Position numbers and translations under genes: made by a program. Under the pieces are notes generated by a model, which was given only the letters and a program-made list of their open reading frames with translations, made no database searches and was not told where the DNA came from. A stretch of 64,000 bases of DNA, taken from positions 28,610 to 92,609 of the forward strand of contig MLAK01000606.1 of the NCBI GenBank assembly GCA_001839685.1. Direction: 5' to 3'. This DNA comes from Tritrichomonas foetus (lineage: Eukaryota; Parabasalia; Tritrichomonadida; Tritrichomonadidae). Positions 40,025-48,937 of this stretch are shown here, one piece after another (the first letter of the stretch is position 1; every line of letters starts with the position of its first letter).

Positions 40025-41623
40025 TTATGCGTTATTTAAATAAGTATCTGGTGTAATTCCATTCAGTTCAGCCCAGCAAGAAATCTGAAATGGAATCTCT
40101 TTAAGAACTTCTTTTTCAAGAGTTGTGTTTGGCTTAGCTAGTATTTCATTAAATGGAACGAATTGAACTAAATCTCGACATTGACATTTTCCATTCACAA
40201 CCAATGGTTCATCGTCGGCATCCAGTTCTTCCATTGCATCAAAGTTAGCATTTCCAATACCAACAATAATGATTGAAATAGGTAGTTTCGAGCATTCAAT
40301 AATTTTCTTCGATGTTTTATACATATCTGTAATGATTCCATCAGTCATGATCAACAAAACTGTATAAGATTTATTCTTTTTATAGTTATCCGAACAAAAA
40401 CTCATGGCAGTTTTCAATACTGGTGCAAAGTTGGTTGGACCTGAGAAATACACTTGTCTCACAACATTAGCATAAGTATCCATTAAGCCAGAAAGGCCAT
40501 TAACATAAATTTGATCACTTTCTAAAGATAATGGGAAAATTGACTTGTAACTACACTTATAATCAAAACCAAAACCATAAGCTGCATATTTGGATTCTGT
40601 ACAATATTGTGACACAATTTCACCTACACTAAGCATTGAAGTTTGGTATTGGTTATGCTTTTCGGATATATAATGCAATGAAGTTGAGCTTGATGGTGAT
40701 CCATTTGAACCTGTAAAATCGATAGCAACCATCAAATTTAATCTTAAACCTGATTCTAAGAAATGTAAAAATGGAACAAGATCAACTTTTCTAAAACCAT
40801 CAACTCTGAACTTTCCTGTCACTTCACCTTTGCTATTTTTTATTTCATATTTCTGCCCGTTTGAATTGGCCATTGTTTGAAAATTCGTCTCAAGAAATCC
40901 AATTGTGGAAGGAGCCTTAAAATCATTTGAATCAAAGAACTCAATTCTGAATGGTGTATTTGGATCAAGTGATGATGATGTTAATTGCTCATAACGAAGC
41001 TGGAAAGGATAGAAATCAAGTTTTCTTTTTTTAATTGGCGATTTGTAAATTGGTATATAACGAGTGCTACCTTCAATTGGTCTCGATATCACAAAGAAAA
41101 CTCTATTTCTACGATACCAATGTTGTCTATCAAAATCGGTACCTGTGATTTGACAATAAACTACAGATTGTGCTGCAGCGGAGTTTTCTGACTCTTCATG
41201 GTCAATTCGAAAAGTACCACGTCCTGCTTGGCCATCCTTCTTCAATTCGATGCGAAATGTTTCTGGTCGTAAAACAATTTCACTCAAATCAACATCACAT
41301 GTTCCAATCAATTTCCTATCGTTTAAGACTACATCGCCATCAACGTCGTAGACAGAAAACCTGAGCTGCTGCCTGACCTCAAACTCGTAGTTGACTTTGA
41401 ATTCCCGAACCCATTGTGGGTTTAATGTATTATCTATTGTTTCTGTTCGCCCATGCTCCTTCCAATTCCCTGATTGATCTTTTACATGCATGATGCAGAC
41501 TGGATCACTTTGAGTGAGTTTGTCCATTTTCTTAATGTTGTCTGCAGAAACATGGAGAATTATTTCTTGTGCGGGAACTATTTCAGGCACGCATATCTGT
41601 GATAGAGAAGGAAGGTTTCTCAT
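40025..41623 (-). CDS. Copine-family protein (two C2 domains + VWA)
   Basis: A 532-residue copine. C2A (~20-150) keeps calcium-loop acidic residues (D40 in SDPVCIM and the YDVDGD loop near 92-97). C2B spans about 165-290. The VWA/copine domain starts near 320 with an intact MIDAS (AIDFTGSNG) and has the family landmarks YAAYGFGFDYK and LLIMTDGIITD. It should bind membranes in response to calcium. Compared with the copine at 24026 its metal motifs are canonical, suggesting the pair has diverged in calcium response. The start is the ATG at 41623. The frame is open for 22 more codons but without ATG, and a TCACAA initiator motif sits just upstream of 41623. Confidence 0.9.
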   Translation of the reverse strand: MRNLPSLSQICVPEIVPAQEIILHVSADNIKKMDKLTQSDPVCIMHVKDQSGNWKEHGRTETIDNTLNPQWVREFKVNYEFEVRQQLRFSVYDVDGDVVLNDRKLIGTCDVDLSEIVLRPETFRIELKKDGQAGRGTFRIDHEESENSAAAQSVVYCQITGTDFDRQHWYRRNRVFFVISRPIEGSTRYIPIYKSPIKKRKLDFYPFQLRYEQLTSSSLDPNTPFRIEFFDSNDFKAPSTIGFLETNFQTMANSNGQKYEIKNSKGEVTGKFRVDGFRKVDLVPFLHFLESGLRLNLMVAIDFTGSNGSPSSSTSLHYISEKHNQYQTSMLSVGEIVSQYCTESKYAAYGFGFDYKCSYKSIFPLSLESDQIYVNGLSGLMDTYANVVRQVYFSGPTNFAPVLKTAMSFCSDNYKKNKSYTVLLIMTDGIITDMYKTSKKIIECSKLPISIIIVGIGNANFDAMEELDADDEPLVVNGKCQCRDLVQFVPFNEILAKPNTTLEKEVLKEIPFQISCWAELNGITPDTYLNNA

Positions 41624-42481
41624 CAAATGTTTTGTGAGATGAAAAATATATTGTTGTGTATGATTTGAGAAAGCATACAAAAAGTACACAATATTGACAA
41701 AATATATATTTAATTCTTGAAGAATTAACCGTCAGTTCAGAAGTTTTCTGAAATTAAATGGTGGAATTTTTCAATGTTGGAAATCGGTTTTCCTTCGAAC
41801 ATAAGAGATGTCTAATGAAATTAAATGAATTATTTTATTTATATATTTTTTATAAAAATATATCAACCAATTAATATTTTTTTTCGATTATTTTGATGGA
41901 GATAAGTAAAAATATAATATTTCACATACTCTTTCAATTATCTACTTTATTTGTATTCAATTGGTTATGTGTTTTCCATGAAAAGGTTTGGTTTTTTGCC
42001 AAAAATTGTGAATATAAAAGAATTTTTTTGATAAGACATTTAAAATTGAAATAAGATGTGAAAAAACTTGAAAGTTCTTAGATTCATTTGGTTGAAGTAT
42101 TCCTATTAGCTGTATCTCCATCTAAAAATAATAAAATGGTATAATGTCACATTTTTTTAGTCAACATTTGGAAAATGAAAGATGAAATATCGATATCACG
42201 TCAAAACTCCCAAGAGATTTCAATCTATAACTTTATAGGCATTTTCAGTATAAAACCGTTAAAATGATGTAAAATTAATATTCCTTTGACTAATTCCATA
42301 TTTATTATCGATCCATCTTTACATTTTATCTACTGGAAATGACTAGTATTAATCTATGAATGATTTTGAACAAAAATATCTTTCATCAAATCAATATTTA
42401 TCAAATAAATACTCTTGGAGAAAGAAAATTTCATGATTCGCATTTTCTTTTGTTTTATGTTTTATCCGTCCATCAAAAAAA
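41624..42481. other. Intergenic, nothing further seen
   Basis: About 0.85 kb of AT-rich spacer between two minus-strand genes. Apart from the initiator-like motif I see no feature. Confidence 0.6.
41632..41637 (-). promoter_or_regulatory. Initiator-like motif (TCACAA) of the second copine gene
   Basis: TCACAAAACATTTG directly before the ATG at 41623. It fits TCAYW and supports that start. Confidence 0.5.
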
Positions 42482-45400
42482 TTAAGGAATGATATGGTTG
42501 TTTTGATATAAAATAATTTTGCGCCTCAGTTTGAGAATTGAAAAACATCCAAAGAATACAATTACAAATAATAGTCCGCAAGAACTAAGGAAAACAACAA
42601 GGTGATTTGAATTTGTCGAATTATTGGTTAATTCAATTGAACTAGTGATTTTATATAAAATTGTTCCTTTATCAATCCAAAGATTTACTCGGTTAGGGGT
42701 ATCTTGAGGATAATAATAGACTTGCTGTAATCCCTTTTGCGTTAAATTTATTGTTATATTTTCATTTCCAGAACCATCATCTAAAAGCATGTAATTATCA
42801 TTCCAAGATTCATCAAACTTAATCGCTATGGATCTTTTGTCAATATATCCAGCTTTTTGATCAGTAAAAAGTAATCTAAAATTATACTCTTTAATTTTTG
42901 GAGTTTCTTGAAAAGAATACACAATTGTTGTTGTTTTATTAAATATGAGTTCATATACAATATTAAGAGCATTTATTCCCTCTATATTAACATGAATCAA
43001 ATCAACAAGAAGTCCATCTTTGGTAAAGCATATATTCATTGTTTCATTTGCAAAAGGATTAGAGTAGTTTAATGTTAATGATTTCACATTGCCTTTGATA
43101 TTTTCAATATCATCTATGCATGCTTTAAGAGTGTTTGAATCTATGTTTGCGTCTAATTTTCCATTATTTAAATCAATGGATTCAATTTTAATCAAACTTC
43201 TTCCTAGAGACACATTTGAATTAAAAATTTGAAGGCGTTGTATCCTATTAGCTTCATTCTCCATGTTTAGATCAATATTTAAAGAGTTATTTTCAATTTG
43301 ATTTCCAGATATATATAATTCTTTTGGATTTAGTAGTAAGTTTTGCAAATCGATATTGAAGTAACTTATTTGATCTATATAAATAAACATGCTGTTAAGC
43401 ATCATAAAATCAGTATTTTTTAGGATATTGGAAATTTCATTTTCGTCTCTTATTAATTTAACAAAAGATAATCCAATTGTTTTTGATACATTATAGCAAT
43501 AATCATTCATTTGATGATAATTTGAACAGCAAAAAGAAATTTCATTATTTAAATATGTTGGAAATTGATAAATTATATTATCTTTCTGATCAACATACTC
43601 AATTTGTATGTTTTTTTGCATTCCTTGAATATCAATTAATTTAGAATCATTAACAATTATTTTATATTTTGGTGAATTAGTATTTGAATCCCATCCATCT
43701 GAAAAATTTAATAACAAAAAAGAACGAATTGAAGTAAAGTCAAAGATAATATTAGGTGGAGATGAATTTGGAAGTGAATAAAAAGAAAGCAATAAAAGAT
43801 CATCATAATATTGATTTTGCGAGAACTTTAAAGTCACTTTCCCATTTTGAGGGATATTTGAAGTACCAGCCAATCCAATACTCAAATACTGCCCACCAAT
43901 ATTAATGTCTAAAGGATAATTATATAATGCAATATTTATCAGTATTTCATTACAATTAATGCTATTTAAACAATAAATATTGATTGAATCAATTTCTAAA
44001 TATCCAGCTGAGATTGTATTTGCAGAATTTAAAACTCCATTATTTATTAATCTTAAAATTGGTATATGCCAGATAGCACTGATTGATAATCGAGCATTAT
44101 TAATTGTCAAGCTCTTTGCGTTGAATTGCTTAATTGAATTAATAACAATAGAAGGAAACATCATAATATTGTCTCCCTTAAAAATCAAATTATTGTAAAA
44201 CAAATCCAAATTTAAAGTATCAAAAATATCGAAGCTTATTGGTTGAATATAATAAAGAGTTGAGTATACAATTAATAAATTTTCAAATGTCTGAGAATTT
44301 CTTGAATTGTCTAATCTATTTTTTATTTCTTTCATCTCAAAATCACCTTTAAAATAATCTTGAAAATAAAATAAATAATCTACTGTGGAATACTCATTAC
44401 AGATGGTTCCAGGATAGCATATTGAAAATGTTGATACATTTATTGGACTCATATCATATAGAATATTCTCATTTGATAAATCAATAGCTTTTATAATTAC
44501 ATTTTTAGGTACTTCTCCTATTCGTAAATTTCCAGATAGAATGTATAATGTTTGAAATGTGACCTCAAATGGTCTGTTTAACTCTTTTTCAAATGAACTC
44601 AATACAAAATTAATTTTATATTGCATATAAGAATTGAGTGGAGTAATAAAAACTGGAGGAATGTTTGTGGCGGTTGAATCTAGTTTAATATTTATTGAGT
44701 TACCATAAAAATTTCCTAAATCAAATGTTAAATGCAATGTTTTAGCTTTTATAGGATTATTTTTACCAAACTTCACTTCTACACCATAAGCAATAACTTT
44801 GTCATCATAAAAAACAAATTCTATAGCTGTTGTTAATGGGTAAAATATTTGTGCAACTTCACAATCAATGTCAATGCATGAAGAAAGATCATCATAATTA
44901 CAAAATATTTCTACAATATGAAGAACCTCTGGATTCAATATTTGTGCATTTGCTAAGTAAGGAATATTAGGAATTTCGATTGTTTTGATAGGAAATATGA
45001 TTGAGCAATCGAATAAAAGCCAATCTGTATTGCTTTCTTGACAATCTGTCACATTAATTATTGATTTATTTATATCTGTACCAGTTATTTGAAACGTGTA
45101 GTAACCATTTATTGTTAAAGCAGATAGATTAATTTGAAGATAACTTGAAAAAATTATCGATAGTGCGTTAACATATCTGTATTGTAAAAATATATTATCC
45201 ATATTGGCATCTATATTCTCATTAACATGGAAACAAACTAAGATTCCATCATAACATAAACTATCAAATGGAATATTATCAAAAAATAAGTACATTTGTA
45301 ATACAATCGGATAATTATAGATGATTATTCCAGAATAATCATAGAAGGCGATTGAAAAAGTTTGAGTTTGAATGTTTGTATTCAGGTGAATAAATGGAAA

Positions 45401-46276
45401 CATTTCTTTGAAATAGAAAATTGGTATGAATCCAAAAGACTTATCAACCCAATCCTGTTCTGTAACAATATCAATATTTACTTCAGATTCACTCCCAATA
45501 CCATCTACAGTAGAAAAGAATTGAAATTTATATGAAGATAATGCTGAAACTTGAACATTTTCAACATATCCAAGTATAAATTTTATTGATTTTGATTGCT
45601 TTGAGAGGAAGAAATTAAAAATTAAGTTATTATCTAAGTATGCAAAATCTGAATATTCAACTACTTTGTCAGCTAACAAAATTTTATTTTGGTCTAATTT
45701 AAAGACTATTTCAATAAATTCATTTTCTAATGAATCATAATTAATCATCAAGTTGAAATTCGATGTTGTGTAAAAATTCAATTTTTTCGTTTTATTAAAA
45801 TCAACATATGGAATCATTCGATCTAAACAATAAATGGAAATCAAATGTGGATTTATTATGCTTCCATTATCAAAATAATATACCATGGAATTATAAGCCA
45901 TATAAAGTTCGGAAAGTATATTTAATGTTAGTTTGGTGACATTTAATGTATTAAATGAGCACATACTTGAAAAAGAAAAATTAATCATAATATCATCATT
46001 TTCAGTCATAAAATGTAACTCCTTCAGGGATACTGTCATTATCATTGACATATCAATGATGAAGTCTGCATTCTCACTAAATATAGCATATGCAGCAGTT
46101 TCCTCTAAACATTGTGTAAGTAAGGCAATTGATAGAGAATGTTTAATGAATGGATAAAAAATTGTTTTCTTTGGTAAATTTGGAAATTCGTCCCTGGTGC
46201 AAATTACACCTTTGTCAAAACATACTGCTATATTTCTGATAGATATAATAAAGTCAAAAAATAGAAAGAGCATCAT
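42482..46276 (-). CDS. Large type I surface protein of unknown family
   Basis: A 1264-residue protein with a hydrophobic N-terminal signal (MMLFLFFDFIISIRN). Its very long ectodomain is rich in Asn, Ile, Leu and Ser. One C-terminal helix (LVVFLSSCGLLFVIVFFGCF) precedes a short basic tail (KLRRKIILYQNNHIIP). The ectodomain has recurring beta-strand-like segments with regularly spaced Leu/Ile (LKLDSTATN, LTINNARLSISAIW, LYISGNQIENNSLNIDL) that suggest a solenoid, but I cannot assign LRR or beta-helix with confidence. Cysteines are scattered in pairs. A surface adhesin or receptor is the natural inference for a trichomonad. Two adjacent ATG codons exist (46276 and 46273); the first is used. Confidence 0.75.
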   Translation of the reverse strand: MMLFLFFDFIISIRNIAVCFDKGVICTRDEFPNLPKKTIFYPFIKHSLSIALLTQCLEETAAYAIFSENADFIIDMSMIMTVSLKELHFMTENDDIMINFSFSSMCSFNTLNVTKLTLNILSELYMAYNSMVYYFDNGSIINPHLISIYCLDRMIPYVDFNKTKKLNFYTTSNFNLMINYDSLENEFIEIVFKLDQNKILLADKVVEYSDFAYLDNNLIFNFFLSKQSKSIKFILGYVENVQVSALSSYKFQFFSTVDGIGSESEVNIDIVTEQDWVDKSFGFIPIFYFKEMFPFIHLNTNIQTQTFSIAFYDYSGIIIYNYPIVLQMYLFFDNIPFDSLCYDGILVCFHVNENIDANMDNIFLQYRYVNALSIIFSSYLQINLSALTINGYYTFQITGTDINKSIINVTDCQESNTDWLLFDCSIIFPIKTIEIPNIPYLANAQILNPEVLHIVEIFCNYDDLSSCIDIDCEVAQIFYPLTTAIEFVFYDDKVIAYGVEVKFGKNNPIKAKTLHLTFDLGNFYGNSINIKLDSTATNIPPVFITPLNSYMQYKINFVLSSFEKELNRPFEVTFQTLYILSGNLRIGEVPKNVIIKAIDLSNENILYDMSPINVSTFSICYPGTICNEYSTVDYLFYFQDYFKGDFEMKEIKNRLDNSRNSQTFENLLIVYSTLYYIQPISFDIFDTLNLDLFYNNLIFKGDNIMMFPSIVINSIKQFNAKSLTINNARLSISAIWHIPILRLINNGVLNSANTISAGYLEIDSINIYCLNSINCNEILINIALYNYPLDINIGGQYLSIGLAGTSNIPQNGKVTLKFSQNQYYDDLLLLSFYSLPNSSPPNIIFDFTSIRSFLLLNFSDGWDSNTNSPKYKIIVNDSKLIDIQGMQKNIQIEYVDQKDNIIYQFPTYLNNEISFCCSNYHQMNDYCYNVSKTIGLSFVKLIRDENEISNILKNTDFMMLNSMFIYIDQISYFNIDLQNLLLNPKELYISGNQIENNSLNIDLNMENEANRIQRLQIFNSNVSLGRSLIKIESIDLNNGKLDANIDSNTLKACIDDIENIKGNVKSLTLNYSNPFANETMNICFTKDGLLVDLIHVNIEGINALNIVYELIFNKTTTIVYSFQETPKIKEYNFRLLFTDQKAGYIDKRSIAIKFDESWNDNYMLLDDGSGNENITINLTQKGLQQVYYYPQDTPNRVNLWIDKGTILYKITSSIELTNNSTNSNHLVVFLSSCGLLFVIVFFGCFSILKLRRKIILYQNNHIIP

Positions 46277-46851
46277 TCATCAATCAATCTTCTGTTTTCA
46301 TTGAAAAAGTTCCAAAGAATATATTCATGACGAAATATATTTCGGATTTCATGACATTAAAAACATGAATTGAATTGAACTTTGAATGATACATGGAAAT
46401 TAACATTATGAAATAAGATAAAGCCACCATGACTAAATTATGAAAGAACATTTCAGAAGTGTCCAGAAACAGATTAAAAAATATTGTGATAATGGCATAT
46501 GAACTTTTCCGAATTTGAACAAAATATTTAATCATCTTTACATAAGGGAATAGTAAATTACTCTATAATGTGATGAATTCCAATATCTCGCTTTATCTAA
46601 ATAAAAAGAAACTTTATATGAATGTTACAATATTCATTTAGTGGTTTAAATTCGGAAAGATGTTGATATAATAATAAGCTTTAGAATTGAAATTGGTATA
46701 TTCTTATTCTTTGTTTTATAAAATAAGTTTCAGATGGAGATGAAACTTTTTAAAACTCTTTATTAATACAATCAACAGTTTTTAAAACATATTATTTATA
46801 CATTTTATGATGTAATAATCCTATGTTACTTCAGAGCCCGTGATAAATAAC
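46277..46851. other. Intergenic, no gene seen
   Basis: An 83-codon ATG frame at 46284-46535 (minus) is AT-driven and hydrophobic and I do not trust it. The segment ends at the 6-bp target duplication of the element that follows. Confidence 0.55.
46846..46851 (+). repeat. Left target-site duplication AATAAC
   Basis: Abuts the left TIR. The identical hexamer abuts the right TIR at 47599-47604. Confidence 0.6.
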
Positions 46852-46936
46852 AGTCAGTAATGTAAAAGTGGTTGTTTTACTAGACCTCCCTGCGGTCGAT
46901 CTAGTAAAACTCCCACTTTTACGGGAGTGATTTTTT
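46852..46936 (+). repeat. Left terminal inverted repeat, internally palindromic
   Basis: It contains a near-palindrome from 46862 to 46922: GTAAAAGTGG...TTTTACTAGACC, a short GC-rich loop tccctgc, then GGTCGATCTAGTAAAAC...CCCACTTTTAC. It can fold into a long hairpin. Confidence 0.75.
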
Positions 46937-47009
46937 AATATTAGTTAACATGAATAAGTTATCCAAAGTGAGTTAACATGTGATATAATAAAAATGAAGT
47001 AACAAAATC

Positions 47010-47441
47010 TCAATCTTCATCAATTTTTATTAAATCCTTGAGTTTTGATGGTTTGTCAGTTTCCATATGTTTTGGAACAGAAAAAATAACGTAGAAATAA
47101 TAAATCATAAACGTATAAAATGGGACGACAAGTAATGCAATGAGAGTGAAAACGATGATCAAATAATTGTAAAGCTTACTTTCATGTTGGATCCGATAAA
47201 TTGTCATTGGGGTTGGGGTTGGTTTTGGTGTCGGAGTTGGTGGTGCTTGATCATAACATTCATCCATATTAAAATAATAATAACCATATTCATCCTTGGA
47301 TCCTGTAACATAACCGTTTTTGTTGTCATATTTTGTACACTTCCAACGATAGAGTAAGAGTAAGAAGAACAACATAAAAAAAAGTGAAATGATAATTTCC
47401 AAAATGCCATCTCTGACCAAATAAGAGAAGAAAATCGCCAT
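47010..47441 (-). CDS. Small two-helix membrane protein inside the mobile element
   Basis: A 143-residue protein with two hydrophobic segments: residues ~12-30 (ILEIIISLFFMLFFLLLLY) and ~92-118 (YLIIVFTLIALLVVPFYTFM). Between them is a ~55-residue loop containing two Cys, a Tyr-rich patch (DEYGYYYFNMDECYDQ) and a Thr-Pro repeat (PTPTPKPTPTP). The C-terminus is charged (KLKDLIKIDED). I do not recognise the family. It is the only long frame in the element and lies entirely between the two TIRs, so it may travel with it. It is not a transposase. It may also be a host gene captured or simply bracketed by the repeats. Confidence 0.6.
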   Translation of the reverse strand: MAIFFSYLVRDGILEIIISLFFMLFFLLLLYRWKCTKYDNKNGYVTGSKDEYGYYYFNMDECYDQAPPTPTPKPTPTPMTIYRIQHESKLYNYLIIVFTLIALLVVPFYTFMIYYFYVIFSVPKHMETDKPSKLKDLIKIDED

Positions 47442-47513
47442 TAAGTAAATGGTTAACCAATTTTATTTTATTATCTTATTTTTTTCATATTACATTTCAT
47501 GACATATTACGTG

Positions 47514-47598
47514 AAAAAAGTACTCTCGTAAAAATGGGAGTTTTACTAGATCGACCGCAGGGAGGTCTAGTAAATCAACCACTTTTACATTACTGACT
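47514..47598 (-). repeat. Right terminal inverted repeat, internally palindromic
   Basis: Reverse complement of the left repeat with about five mismatches and no gaps; it has the same internal hairpin. Confidence 0.75.
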
Positions 47599-47604
47599 AA
47601 TAAC
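47599..47604 (+). repeat. Right target-site duplication AATAAC
   Basis: Identical to 46846-46851, directly outside the right TIR. Confidence 0.6.
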
Positions 47605-47881
47605 CCAATTTTTTGGGAAACATTCATTAAAGTGGGTGTAATATTATAAGTTGCGTAAAAATATGGAAATGCTATTGCACAGTTTTTCCATTGAAAGGTA
47701 ATTTGACTGTGAATCGAAATCGATCTTGCTATATGCTTTACAATTGAACAACATGATAGGCTAAATTTTTTATTAGAAAAGTAAATAACAATAATAAAGC
47801 TCTATAAAATTTTCAATAATATTATTTTATTTCAACCTTCTCGCATAAGAAACCAATTTTGAAGCGGCTTCTTTTTTTGCA

Positions 47882-48937
47882 TTAGATAACAGGATAGTAA
47901 ACTTCATCAGCAATACCACACAAATTAACATTACGAAGCATCCTGATGTATCCAGCTTCACCCCAAGATAATCCCCAAGAATTCCGAACAATAAAGTATT
48001 GTTCCCCATTATCTTCTTCGCCATATCCTACGACTGCTACTGCATGATTTGCATCACCTTGGACGCAAGTATCATCATAGTAGATACCACTATCATAGAG
48101 TCTAAATTTCGCTCCATCTGCATCAATTGCGACAGTTAAGGGACCAATTTCTTCTAATGTCTGACACATTAAATCCTCATCACTTATTTCGCTCAGTGAA
48201 AAAACGCGAACATACTGTGAAACATGTCCATAAGCCATAGACGATTTGTATCGGCAGACGCCCTGTGTCCCGGTGTATGGGTAGTCCTCGTGCAGGCAGA
48301 CCTTTCCGTCGTTTTCATGAATCGCCCAATTGTATGCCGCATCAGCGCTTCCCCCATAGCAGCCAAAGCAATACTTGCAGCAATCGACAAACAGCTGCTC
48401 GCTGATTTTCACCAATTTTCCTGAGCTTGCAAACCAAGCTCCTTCGAAAGCGGCGCACGCTGCAAACGACCAGCATGATCCGCACGACTTCTGGTCTTGG
48501 ATTGGATTGACTCCCCCCTTTTCTCTCCAATCAACAGATTTCGAAAATTTTGCATATTTATGATATTTGCTGTTATTCAATAAATTCCGTTGATTGATTT
48601 TATCTACAGTTAAATGATTTGTATTATATTTGATGTTATGTAAATCGACCTTACTACGTTCAAATTTCGATGATTTCGAATGTCCCAAAATTGCCCGATA
48701 TTCGGCGTGGGTCCAGCATGCCAAATGGTTCAGTGACAAGCGGAAGCTGTTTTTGGTATTACGATTGAATTCTGTGACAAAGCGACTATTTGATAAGAAA
48801 ACGCCAAGACGGAAATGATATTCGGAGCCCGTGAAAAATTCGCCATTTTCACGCATCCATGAAAGGAAGTTCCTTTCGTCGGTTGAGGAGAGAAAAACTT
48901 TGGAAGACGTTAAAGCAATAAGGATGAAAGAAATCAT
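47882..48937 (-). CDS. Papain-family (cathepsin L-like) cysteine protease
   Basis: A 351-residue pre-pro-protease. The signal peptide is at residues 1-12 or so (MISFILIALTSS). A prodomain of the I29 type runs to about 133, and the mature enzyme starts near SVDWREKGGV (134). The active site is complete: oxyanion Gln Q149 and catalytic Cys C155 in DQKSCGSCWSF, His H298 in DANHAVAVVGYG, and Asn N319 in VRNSWG. Six or more Cys fit the family's disulphides. Secreted and lysosomal papain-like proteases are major trichomonad virulence-associated and digestive enzymes. The stretch coding residues ~130-235 is much richer in GC than the flanks. TCAAAAAACC lies before the ATG. Confidence 0.93.
   Translation of the reverse strand: MISFILIALTSSKVFLSSTDERNFLSWMRENGEFFTGSEYHFRLGVFLSNSRFVTEFNRNTKNSFRLSLNHLACWTHAEYRAILGHSKSSKFERSKVDLHNIKYNTNHLTVDKINQRNLLNNSKYHKYAKFSKSVDWREKGGVNPIQDQKSCGSCWSFAACAAFEGAWFASSGKLVKISEQLFVDCCKYCFGCYGGSADAAYNWAIHENDGKVCLHEDYPYTGTQGVCRYKSSMAYGHVSQYVRVFSLSEISDEDLMCQTLEEIGPLTVAIDADGAKFRLYDSGIYYDDTCVQGDANHAVAVVGYGEEDNGEQYFIVRNSWGLSWGEAGYIRMLRNVNLCGIADEVYYPVI

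Larger units (their letters stand above)
46852..47598. mobile_element. TIR-bounded mobile element (747 bp) with 6-bp target duplication
   Basis: Terminal inverted repeats of about 85 bp (46852-46936 and 47514-47598) match at about 80 of 85 positions with no gaps. The termini read AGTCAGTAATG... and ...CATTACTGACT. The same hexamer, AATAAC, flanks both ends directly (46846-46851 and 47599-47604), as expected for a target-site duplication. A 6-bp duplication is the size made by Maverick/Polinton integrases, which are abundant in Trichomonas. A short Maverick-derived or MITE-like non-autonomous element is therefore one reading. No transposase, integrase or polymerase is inside. The only gene is the small membrane protein at 47010-47441. 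Confidence 0.7.

Noticed and set aside
46284..46535. 83-codon ATG frame on the minus strand
   Set aside because: Composition is AT-driven and hydrophobic, with no motif, no initiator and no length to support it.
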